64,000 nt of DNA from Candidatus Poribacteria bacterium (lineage in GTDB: Bacteria > Poribacteria > WGA-4E > WGA-3G): positions 110,955-174,954 of the forward strand of contig JAGFCA010000024.1 of the NCBI GenBank assembly GCA_022394755.1, read 5' to 3'. The notes under the pieces are model-generated. The model had not been told where the DNA came from. It searched no databases and saw nothing but the letters and a program-made list of their open reading frames with translations. Below are positions 1 to 7,518 of this stretch, piece by piece. Position 1 is the stretch's first letter, and each line of letters begins with the position of its first letter. A program made the position numbers and the translations under genes.

Positions 1-2
1 AA

Positions 3-875
3 TCTTCTATCGGAAAACAAAACAGGTACATCGAAAATGGTGTGAAGATATTCTTCCTGATTATGACGTGTCTGATGATACTTCCTTTACTTCTGATTGT
101 TGGATACCTTATTTATAAGGCGTTTCCAGTCTTATCGTTTGAGTTCTTATTCACAAATCCGAAAGACAATATGCGTGCGGGTGGTGTATGGGCACCGTTT
201 TTAGGTACAATTTATTTAGTTGTAGTTTCACTTATGGTTGCAGCCCCCATAGGTGTGTTTGCTGCAGTCTACCTAAATGAGTATGCACGTGAAAATTGGT
301 TTACGCGTATAGTGAATCTTGCCGTAGTGAATCTTGCTGGTGTTCCAAGTATAGTCCATGCCCTATTCGGTGTAGGGGCGTTTGTATTATTCGCTGGTCT
401 TGGTGAATCAATTCTGGCAGCTTCACTCACATTAGCAATTATGACTCTCCCAGTGATAATTGCAAGTACAAAAGAAGCATTGAATGCGGTTCCAATGTCT
501 TTTAGAGAGGCGTGTTGGAATTTAGGTGCGACCCGATGGCAAACTATACGTCGAATTGTTCTACCGAATTCCATTAGTGGTATATTGACAGGTGTCATTT
601 TACAAGTTTCACGTGCAGCTGGCGAAACAGCCCCGATCATGTTTACTGGAGCAGTATTCTATAAGGCTATTGCTGAAGGAAATGTCTTCGCATATAATAT
701 AACTGACCAGTGCATGGCACTCTCATTACATCTATATACAATTTCCACACAGGTTCCAGATGTATCAGACGTAATACCTTATGGCACAGCAATTGTACTT
801 GTAGGTAGTGTCCTCTTTGTCAACGCAGCAGCAATTTGTGTTCGAGTGTATCTTAGAACACGTAAGAAATGGTAA
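3..875 (+). CDS. pstA: Phosphate ABC transporter permease PstA (5' end cut by window)
   Basis: Inner-membrane permease subunit of the high-affinity phosphate importer PstSCAB. The reading frame is open to the left edge. The first in-window start codon is a GTG at 42 with no Shine-Dalgarno, and 13 in-frame residues precede it, so the true start probably lies just outside the window. About six hydrophobic segments are visible. The cytoplasmic EAA loop (REACWNLGATRW...RIVLP) contacts the ATPase, and the family signature RAAGETAP follows it. Both are intact, so this looks like a functional PstA. PstC and PstS would be expected upstream, outside the window. A K+ channel gene begins 36 bp after the stop, which is unusual because pstB normally follows directly. 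Confidence 0.93.
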   Translation, partial: SSIGKQNRYIENGVKIFFLIMTCLMILPLLLIVGYLIYKAFPVLSFEFLFTNPKDNMRAGGVWAPFLGTIYLVVVSLMVAAPIGVFAAVYLNEYARENWFTRIVNLAVVNLAGVPSIVHALFGVGAFVLFAGLGESILAASLTLAIMTLPVIIASTKEALNAVPMSFREACWNLGATRWQTIRRIVLPNSISGILTGVILQVSRAAGETAPIMFTGAVFYKAIAEGNVFAYNITDQCMALSLHLYTISTQVPDVSDVIPYGTAIVLVGSVLFVNAAAICVRVYLRTRKKW

Positions 876-911
876 GCATCACATAATCTACAATGTGTAG
901 TGATATAACAG

Positions 912-1673
912 ATGAATAATGATTCAGACATTAAAACACCCAACTTAAAAGCACGTTTAGCTGGGATAGTTGACAATACAGCATTTAACATTGTTATTCA
1001 ACTACTGATTCTCGGTTCAGCAATTGCCTTTGTACTTGAAACTGAACCAGAATTAGAAGAGTATAATGTTCTCTTTCTTATTGCGGATTGGTCATTTTTA
1101 CTATTATTCACGTTAGAATATATACTTCGTATTTACACTGCCCCAGATAAGAAAGCTTTCATCTTTAGTTTTTTCGGTTTAGTCGACTTAATTGCAATTC
1201 TCCCATCCCTTGTCTTAATACCTGGATTGGGACACCTACCAGGTTTCCATGTCTTACGAATTCTAAGATTCTTACGAGTTTTCAGAATTTTTAAAGCAAC
1301 ACGCTTTATTTTAGCAGTAGATAGAATGATCGAAGCTTTAGGTGAGGTAAGAAGGGAACTACTTGCTCTTGTGATTTTATCCTCTATGATGGTTTATCTG
1401 TCTGCTTGTGGAATCTATTTCTTTGAAAAGGAAGCACAACCAGAGAATTTTGGTACAATTCCAAAATCAATGTGGTGGGCAATTGTGTCACTTACAACAA
1501 TAGGCTATGGTGATGTATACCCCGTAACTCCAGGTGGTAAAGTCTTTACGGCATTTGTTGCATTAGTTGGAGTTGGTTTAATTGCCATTCCTTCAGGACT
1601 TTTGGCTTCTGTACTAACTGAAGCAAGAGTAGAAGGAAGACTGGAGGATGAGAATGAAAATCGGGACAACTAA
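912..1673 (+). CDS. Voltage-gated K+ channel-like protein (6 TM)
   Basis: Ion-transport-family protein of 253 aa with the six-segment voltage-gated K+ channel layout. Hydrophobic segments begin near residue 25. An arginine-rich S4 (LRILRFLRVFRIFK, residues 115-128) acts as voltage sensor in this family. A pore loop follows with the canonical selectivity filter TIGYGD (residues 196-201), and then S6. There is no RCK/TrkA domain, so it is a short channel of the bacterial Kv type. It sits between pstA and the first pstB-like gene on the same strand, presumably in the same transcript. A role in coupling phosphate uptake to membrane potential is only a guess. Its last 26 bp overlap the next, related gene. 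Confidence 0.88.
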   Translation: MNNDSDIKTPNLKARLAGIVDNTAFNIVIQLLILGSAIAFVLETEPELEEYNVLFLIADWSFLLLFTLEYILRIYTAPDKKAFIFSFFGLVDLIAILPSLVLIPGLGHLPGFHVLRILRFLRVFRIFKATRFILAVDRMIEALGEVRRELLALVILSSMMVYLSACGIYFFEKEAQPENFGTIPKSMWWAIVSLTTIGYGDVYPVTPGGKVFTAFVALVGVGLIAIPSGLLASVLTEARVEGRLEDENENRDN

Positions 1674-2001
1674 TTTATCTTTCATAGAAGTAATCAAGGG
1701 ACTCGTAATTCTTTCCTTTGTGCTAGTATTTCTCTCTGCTTGTGGAATTTACTTCTTTGAAAGAGATATACAACCTAAAGTTTTTGGTTCAGTTTTAAAT
1801 TCTATAACCTATACTATTTTGCTATATACAACTATTGGTTTTTCTAATATCACACCTGTTACAATAGGTGGTAAAATGATAAGCTTGGCTGTGACAACCT
1901 TGGCCACGATTATAGGGTTATTGTTTTTAGTATACATTATCATCGGAGCTATACGAACTTGCTCAAAAATACGTCGAATAACAAAGAAACATTTTGGTTA
2001 A
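1648..2001 (+). CDS. Pore-only K+ channel paralogue with altered filter
   Basis: Small 117-aa membrane protein that aligns with the C-terminal half of the preceding channel. LSACGIYFFE-x(2)-QP, the pore helix and PVT-x-GGK are shared, so it arose by partial tandem duplication of the S5-pore-S6 module. The voltage-sensor half is absent. The selectivity filter is changed from TIGYGD to TIGFSN (residues 62-67), which removes the second glycine and the aspartate needed for normal K+ selectivity. It begins in a different frame inside the 3' end of the upstream gene, with GGAGG just upstream; a second ATG two codons later has better spacing. It could be an accessory or dominant-negative subunit of the upstream channel, or a decaying copy. 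The frame is intact across 117 codons. Confidence 0.7.
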   Translation: MRMKIGTTNLSFIEVIKGLVILSFVLVFLSACGIYFFERDIQPKVFGSVLNSITYTILLYTTIGFSNITPVTIGGKMISLAVTTLATIIGLLFLVYIIIGAIRTCSKIRRITKKHFG

Positions 2002-2017
2002 TTGAGTTAGAGGCATT

Positions 2018-2773
2018 GTGGAAAATAAAATTGAAATTTCTGATCTTAAAGTAAATTATGGAGATAAACCCGCACTAAACGGGATCTCTTTTAATATTGT
2101 TCAGAATGAAATTCTTGGGATCATCGGTCCTGCACAATCTGGTAAAACTACACTATTAAAAGTAATTAATCGAACACTTGAATTTACACATGGTGTAACA
2201 ATACAAGGTTCGGTGAAACTTGATGGAGTTGATATCAGTACTATTGGAGATGTTTACGGATTACGAAAACGTATTGGAATGGTTTTACCCTTACCAGTCG
2301 GTTTGCCACTATCAATTTACGATAATGTTGCATTTGCTCCAAGAACATCAGGTATTCGAATCAAAGCAGAATTAGATGAAATCGTCGAACGATGTTTAAA
2401 ACAAGCCGCTTTATGGGATGAAGTAAAAGATAGATTAAATTCACTCGGAACAAGATTATCAGGTGGTCAACAACAAAGATTGACAATTGCAAGAGCGCTT
2501 TCACATCAACCAGAGATTTTATGTTTGGATGAGTTCTCTATTGCTGTTGATCCAATTACTACCATGAGAATTGAGGAAGTCCTGAAAACATTGAAAAATG
2601 AAATGACTATTCTGCTTGTAACCAATCTTGTTCAACAAGCAAAAAGGTTAGCAGATCGTACGGCATTTATGCTTAATGGTGATCTGATAGAAATTGATGA
2701 CACAGAAGTAATGTTTTCAGATAATCCCAAGCAACAGTCAACTTTCGACTATATAAACGGTGATTTTGGTTAA
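2018..2773 (+). CDS. PstB-like ATPase 1 (intact signature, lost Q- and H-loops)
   Basis: ABC ATPase of the PstB family, 251 aa, GTG start. Visible motifs are Walker A GPAQSGKTT (from residue 37), signature LSGGQ (147-151) followed by QQRLTIARA, and Walker B ILCLDE (167-172). Compared with ordinary PstB, the Q-loop glutamine is replaced (GMVFQKP becomes GMVLPLP, proline at 91). The switch histidine is replaced by asparagine (VTH becomes VTN, residue 203), and DEP is changed to DEF. Its own ATP site is therefore probably weak, while its signature can complete the site of a partner. The stop overlaps the start of the next ATPase, implying translational coupling. It is likely one half of a heterodimeric ATPase serving PstA. 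Confidence 0.82.
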   Translation: MENKIEISDLKVNYGDKPALNGISFNIVQNEILGIIGPAQSGKTTLLKVINRTLEFTHGVTIQGSVKLDGVDISTIGDVYGLRKRIGMVLPLPVGLPLSIYDNVAFAPRTSGIRIKAELDEIVERCLKQAALWDEVKDRLNSLGTRLSGGQQQRLTIARALSHQPEILCLDEFSIAVDPITTMRIEEVLKTLKNEMTILLVTNLVQQAKRLADRTAFMLNGDLIEIDDTEVMFSDNPKQQSTFDYINGDFG

Positions 2774-3540
2774 TGAATAACTACTGTATTGAAACAGAAA
2801 AACTAAGTCTTTGGTATGGGGATTTTCAAGCACTCATTGATGTTAGTGTTAAAATCCGAGAAGGAGAAATTACATCCCTAATTGGACCATCTGGTTGTGG
2901 AAAAACTACACTACTAAGATGTTTTAATAGGGTGAATGAACGTTATGGAAACGTAACAACTAAAGGCGAGATTCAGATTTTAGGTAAAAATATCTACGAT
3001 CCAGATGTCTCTCTCTTAGAACTAAGAAAGACTGTCGGAATGGTGTTTCAAAGACCGAATCCATTGCCTATTTCTGTTTATGATAACATCCTATTCGGCA
3101 TTCGTATTCATTCACAATTTAGAAGTTTAACTCGATCCCAATCAGATGAAATTGTTGAAGAAGCACTCACCTCCGTCTTTCTCTGGGATGATTTAAAGGA
3201 TAAACTAAAGACAAAGGCAACTTCTTTACAATTAGAACAACAGCAGAAACTCTGTATAGCAAGGCTACTCCCCCTTAAACCGAAGGTCATACTCATGGAT
3301 GAACCATGTTCAGCACTCGATGCAAAAGGAACACAAGCAGTCGAAGAACTTATGTCTATCCTTGAAGGTTCATATACATTCCTTATCGTTACACATAACA
3401 TGGCTCAGGCACGACGTGTGAGTAAGGAGTGTATTTATATGTTTCTCGGTGAATTAATTGAACACAAAGATACACAGACCTTATTTGAATCACCTGAACA
3501 TGAGAAAACTGCTGATTATGTGCAGATGCGGTATGGTTAG
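2773..3540 (+). CDS. PstB-like ATPase 2 (intact Walker/Q/H, lost signature)
   Basis: Second PstB-family ATPase, 255 aa. Walker [10 protein letters not shown] (from residue 38), Q-loop MVFQRP (Q93), Walker B VILMDEP (D176, E177), SALD D-loop and switch histidine VTHNMAQA (H208) are all present. The ABC signature is destroyed: the family's LSGGQQQRLCIAR reads LQLEQQQKLCIAR here (152-164). The pattern is the mirror image of the upstream ATPase. Paired, this subunit's catalytic core plus the upstream subunit's LSGGQ would make one complete site, and the other composite site would be degenerate. It starts on the last base of the previous gene's stop codon. The heterodimer assignment is inference from motifs. 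Confidence 0.82.
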   Translation: MNNYCIETEKLSLWYGDFQALIDVSVKIREGEITSLIGPSGCGKTTLLRCFNRVNERYGNVTTKGEIQILGKNIYDPDVSLLELRKTVGMVFQRPNPLPISVYDNILFGIRIHSQFRSLTRSQSDEIVEEALTSVFLWDDLKDKLKTKATSLQLEQQQKLCIARLLPLKPKVILMDEPCSALDAKGTQAVEELMSILEGSYTFLIVTHNMAQARRVSKECIYMFLGELIEHKDTQTLFESPEHEKTADYVQMRYG

Positions 3541-3673
3541 ATTATGAAAATAGCATACGATATGTATACAATTAAAACTAAGATAGGTTTGTAAACAGTA
3601 TTCAACTATCAGGAGGAATTCCACTCAAGATTTTTTCTTTACGCTCGTATATAGACGGTGAAATCCAAATATT

Positions 3674-4399
3674 ATGGACAAGTCAAAACTGCTATATAAT
3701 TCAATTGCAGTTCTAATTCTACTTATAGTCTTATCTATATACTTGATTTTAACATTCAAAACACCTGTAGCAGATAGTTCATTGAGTTTTGGAAGTATGA
3801 AAGTTGAACCTATCACCCTACTGAAAGTTCGTTTGTTCTGGATGATTCCAATCTTGTTTATAACAGTTATCTTGAGTATTGTGTTTGCATTTATTATTGA
3901 GGAATGGTTATCACCAACTAATATCATCCGACAGATTATTGAACCTTACATTGTCATATTATCGGGTATACCATCAATGATCTATGGATTATTAGCAGTA
4001 TACCATGTTGTATTCAATCTTATTTCCTCCTCTTATACCAGTCTGACTCTGATTCTGATTCTGTTAGTAATTCCAACAACAACTCTATCCACTCAAACTG
4101 CCATAAGAAATGTTGACACATCTATACGAAATGCTGCGTATGCTGTCGGTGGAACGAAATGGCAGGTAATCTTCGACCATGTATTACCACTTTCAGCTCT
4201 TGATATCTTGAGTGGGGTTTGCTACACAATTTCAAGAGTGTTGACAGTTACTGCAGTCTGTATATTGGTATTAAATTTGCTGACATCCGATTTTAGTACT
4301 CTAACAGTTATTAACATTGTCAACAATGTTGGAATTATACTCTTACTGGTATTGATATTCAGTATAATAGCAAGCTTAATAAAGAAAAATACAGGATAG
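3674..4399 (+). CDS. Diverged PstA/PstC-like permease
   Basis: Membrane protein of 241 aa related to PstA. GIPSMIYGLLA matches the PstA region GVPSIVHALFG, and the EAA loop is recognisable (RNAAYAVGGTKWQVIFDHVLP). The family signature RAAGETAP has decayed to RVLTVTAV, and the segment after it is shorter. It lies between the second and third PstB-like ATPases with about 130-bp gaps on either side. Those gaps are AT-rich and show no further gene. It could be a second permease of altered specificity, a regulatory homologue that captures ATPase subunits, or a copy under decay. The conserved coupling glycine and LP in the EAA loop argue that ATPase contact is retained. Confidence 0.68.
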   Translation: MDKSKLLYNSIAVLILLIVLSIYLILTFKTPVADSSLSFGSMKVEPITLLKVRLFWMIPILFITVILSIVFAFIIEEWLSPTNIIRQIIEPYIVILSGIPSMIYGLLAVYHVVFNLISSSYTSLTLILILLVIPTTTLSTQTAIRNVDTSIRNAAYAVGGTKWQVIFDHVLPLSALDILSGVCYTISRVLTVTAVCILVLNLLTSDFSTLTVINIVNNVGIILLLVLIFSIIASLIKKNTG

Positions 4400-4534
4400 G
4401 TTAAGTCCGGTTAGTGCAAATTGATTTTCTATAGTTATGTATACATAAAAATATTATAGAAGACGAATTACTATATATAAGAAATCAGTAATTGAAGTGT
4501 TAATCTATAAACAATATACACATTGGAATACGTT

Positions 4535-5290
4535 ATGGCTCCTATTATAGAAGTACAAAATCTGAATGTTTGGTTTGGAAAAAGCCGTATTCTGAAAAAT
4601 CTTTCATTTGATATTGAACCTAAACAGGTTACAGCATTTATCGGTCCTTCAAACTGTGGCAAAACTACAGTAATCCGTAGCCTAAATAGGTTAAATGACT
4701 TACAAGCAGATTATAGACATACTGGAGAAATATTATTTAACGGTAAGGAGTTATATAGTAATAAAAACAGAGCTTCAGAAATTGCACGTAAGATTAGTAT
4801 GGTGTTTGAAAAACCAATACTTTTCAAGAAGTCGATCTATGAAAATGTGGCATATAGTGTTAGGATTCGCGGAAGGAGACAAATGAGTCTAATCAATAAC
4901 ATTGTTGATGAATGTTTGATGAAGGTACAATTATGGAATGATGTGAAGGATAAACTTCACACAGATCCAAATTTTCTATCTATTGGTCAACAGCAACAAC
5001 TCTGTATTGCACGAGCTTTAGCTGCAGATCCAGAAATACTTATATTTGATGAACCATGTGCACAATTAGATGCAACAGAAACACCTAAATTCGAGAGTAT
5101 ATTACAATCACTTAAACAGCAGGTTACAATCATCTTTGTTACAAATAAAAGAAGACAAGCAGCACGGGTATCAGATGTGGCAGGATTTCTTTACAATGGT
5201 GAATTGGTAGAAATTGGGAAGACTGAACAGATTTTTACTACTCCAACAGATACACGTACAGAAAACTATGTTACTGGAAGATTAGGGTAA
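4535..5290 (+). CDS. PstB-like ATPase 3 (multiply degenerate)
   Basis: Third PstB-family ATPase, 251 aa from the ATG at 4535; an in-frame TTG at 4523 is less likely. Walker A GPSNCGKTT (from residue 37) and Walker B EILIFDEP are present. The Q-loop glutamine is glutamate (MVFEKP, E92), the signature reads LSIGQ instead of LSGGQ (148-152), and the switch histidine is asparagine (VTN, N204). Nucleotide binding looks possible, but efficient hydrolysis is doubtful. The C-terminus ENYVTGRLG keeps the PstB pattern. It immediately precedes phoU, so it occupies the normal pstB position in a pst operon. It may pair with the diverged permease just upstream. Confidence 0.8.
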   Translation: MAPIIEVQNLNVWFGKSRILKNLSFDIEPKQVTAFIGPSNCGKTTVIRSLNRLNDLQADYRHTGEILFNGKELYSNKNRASEIARKISMVFEKPILFKKSIYENVAYSVRIRGRRQMSLINNIVDECLMKVQLWNDVKDKLHTDPNFLSIGQQQQLCIARALAADPEILIFDEPCAQLDATETPKFESILQSLKQQVTIIFVTNKRRQAARVSDVAGFLYNGELVEIGKTEQIFTTPTDTRTENYVTGRLG

Positions 5291-5312
5291 TAGTTATTCT
5301 TTTGAGGTATTT

Positions 5313-5972
5313 ATGCAGAACCACCTTGATACTGAATTAAAATCTCTTCAATATCAACTACTCAATATGGGTGGTATTGCCGAAAACATGCTGCAGGACG
5401 CTATACAATCTATATTAGATAGAGATGAAAGTTTAGCACACCGTGTTATCGCTTTAGATGATTCAGTTGATAAACTCGAGAATGAAATCGAAGCAAAATG
5501 TATTAATATTATTGCTCGATACCAACCTGTAGCATTTGAATTGCGATTTCTTACGATGTCTCTTAGAGTGAACCAGAATTTAGAAAGATTGGCAGACAAG
5601 TGTGTTTCAATAGCAAGAAGATCCGTTGAACTCTTAGAATACCCTCCTATAGAACCCTTCGTTGACTTGCCCTCAGTATGTTTATTAATTCAAGAAATGG
5701 TTAAAGACTCTCTTGATTCACTTGTACATAGAGATGCAGGTCTGGCTGAACAACTTCGTCAAAGGGATAATAAAGTAGATGAAATCTACGAGAAGACTGT
5801 CAGTGAATTGTGTGTCATACTAAGCCGACATCCAGAAAATATACAGGCAGGTATAAGCATCTTGTTATTGTTTAGACATTTGGAGAGGGTGGGGGATATT
5901 GCTGTAAATATAGGCGAGGAAGTGTATTATCTGGTTAAAGGTGAAGTTATTCGTCACTCTAATACTGATTAG
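5313..5972 (+). CDS. phoU: Phosphate signalling regulator PhoU
   Basis: 219-aa all-helical protein made of two PhoU repeats, the usual length. The first repeat holds E-x(3)-D pairs (ALDDSVDKLENEIEAKC), the second RDNKVDEIYEK and RHLERVGDIAVNIGEEV. Those acidic patches bind metal in PhoU proteins. PhoU restrains phosphate uptake and the PhoR kinase when phosphate is plentiful. It begins 22 bp after the third PstB-like gene and is the last gene of the locus. The following gene is convergent, only 23 bp away, and no obvious terminator hairpin separates them. No phoB/phoR is present in the window. Confidence 0.94.
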   Translation: MQNHLDTELKSLQYQLLNMGGIAENMLQDAIQSILDRDESLAHRVIALDDSVDKLENEIEAKCINIIARYQPVAFELRFLTMSLRVNQNLERLADKCVSIARRSVELLEYPPIEPFVDLPSVCLLIQEMVKDSLDSLVHRDAGLAEQLRQRDNKVDEIYEKTVSELCVILSRHPENIQAGISILLLFRHLERVGDIAVNIGEEVYYLVKGEVIRHSNTD

Positions 5973-5995
5973 TTGATTAACAATAATATACTATT

Positions 5996-7216
5996 CTAAT
6001 CAGATGTCTTTTTCTCCTCTTGGTATATATGAACATCTCTTTGTGGAAATGGAATTTTAATCCCATATTTTTCAAGCTTTTCCCAAACCATAAAATGTAG
6101 ATCACTGGCAACATCAAACCGCATGAATGAATCTGGAATCCAAGCCAGTAATTCAAAGTCCAACGAAGAATCCCCAAAACTTGTGAATCTGACAAATGGG
6201 GGAGTAACATTTTCCATTTGAGGAGTAGGATCTTTTATCACCATTTCATGTTCAGAAGCAGCCTCTAAGAGTGCAGTCTTTACAAGATTTACATCCGAAC
6301 TATATGACACGCCTACCTGAATTCGAATACGAAAACGATTATTATAGTGAGTGAGATTGTGTACTGGTTCAGTAATTAACTTTGAATTAGGTACAATGAT
6401 TTCTTTTTCATCAAGTGACATAATCACTGTTGATCTTAGGTTAATACTTGTCACTCTACCAAAGATATTCACATCTATAATTTCTACCAAATCCCCAATT
6501 TTTATTGGTCGCTCAAAGATTAAAATAAAACCCGATATTAGATTAGCAACTGTATTTTGTAAACCGAACCCTATACCAATACTCAATCCTCCGAATATAA
6601 TTGCTAAGTTTGTGAAATTCATACCGATGGTTCTAAGACTTATTAGAACACCGATTGTAATCATTATAAAATGAATGATTCGCAGGATTATAAACTGTGT
6701 ATGCCGTTCAATTTGAAACGCTTGTAAAACCTGGTTTTGAAGTAACCATTGTGTATACTTTGAGAGTACAAAAATGCCGAATATGATTGCAAATCCGTAG
6801 AATATATTGGCTAATGTTAATGTGGGTTGTTCTAAGCCTGATTTGACAGTATCTGTACTATCTTCTGATGAGATTGTATCTGTACTATCTTCAGATGATT
6901 TGAAGAGATTAACAAGGTCATATCGAAAAACCTTATCAAATATATTTATGTTTATTTCTGAAAATCTAAAAGCAAATCCAATTCCAAGAATTAATGTGAT
7001 GAGGAACAGAATAGCAATTATCCTATTCTGTAAATTATCAGTTAATTTCAGTTTTGAAATAACACGTCTAAGCCATCTACGAAATATTGTTGTTCCAAGT
7101 AACCAAACAGCTACAAATCCAATTAATCTTACAATTTGCTCAACCTTTACCTCCTCATCTAAGGTTAGCACAGTCCTATTCAAAATTTCGTGTATTTGGC
7201 TAAGGAGAATTTCCAT
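5996..7216 (-). CDS. MscS-family small-conductance mechanosensitive channel
   Basis: 406-aa inner-membrane channel that opens on hypo-osmotic stress. The conserved pore helix and following segment are clear (GGLSIGIGFGLQNTVANLISG, with FERPIKIGD after it). The beta domain and C-terminal vestibule follow (RVTSINLRSTVI, VPNSKLI). Upstream of the core there are extra N-terminal membrane segments. Between two of them lies a hydrophilic linker containing the tandem peptide SSEDSTDT twice, encoded by a 27-bp direct repeat near 6846-6900 that could vary in copy number. It is monocistronic and convergent with phoU. The start ATG at 7216 has GGAG-like bases upstream. Confidence 0.9.
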   Translation of the reverse strand: MEILLSQIHEILNRTVLTLDEEVKVEQIVRLIGFVAVWLLGTTIFRRWLRRVISKLKLTDNLQNRIIAILFLITLILGIGFAFRFSEININIFDKVFRYDLVNLFKSSEDSTDTISSEDSTDTVKSGLEQPTLTLANIFYGFAIIFGIFVLSKYTQWLLQNQVLQAFQIERHTQFIILRIIHFIMITIGVLISLRTIGMNFTNLAIIFGGLSIGIGFGLQNTVANLISGFILIFERPIKIGDLVEIIDVNIFGRVTSINLRSTVIMSLDEKEIIVPNSKLITEPVHNLTHYNNRFRIRIQVGVSYSSDVNLVKTALLEAASEHEMVIKDPTPQMENVTPPFVRFTSFGDSSLDFELLAWIPDSFMRFDVASDLHFMVWEKLEKYGIKIPFPQRDVHIYQEEKKTSD

Positions 7217-7518
7217 AATTCACTTGGATGGATTGCTGAATCGGATGATATTTTCTAATTGAAAATGTTGCTATATTGTAGCACATTCTTCCAGATTGTG
7301 CCTTTCCCCGCTTCATTTCTAAACAGGCGGTAATGAGAGACTAATTAATAGAAATGGTATTAGATTTACATTTCACAAAACTGGAAATGTTTGGCGTTTT
7401 TTAGAATTGGTATAAAAAAATCAACATTGTGTAGATTCTCATTATAGATATAGTGGGATCTACATAGATAAGATAACAATGAAAGGTGAAATTTCAGAGA
7501 ACTTGATGCGACTCAATT
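7217..7518. other. Intergenic gap between mscS and SLC12 gene
   Basis: About 300 bp between two minus-strand genes. It should hold the mscS promoter and the end of the transporter transcript. I see only short imperfect inverted repeats (GCACA...TGTGC around 7281-7301) and no convincing gene or terminator. Confidence 0.4.
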
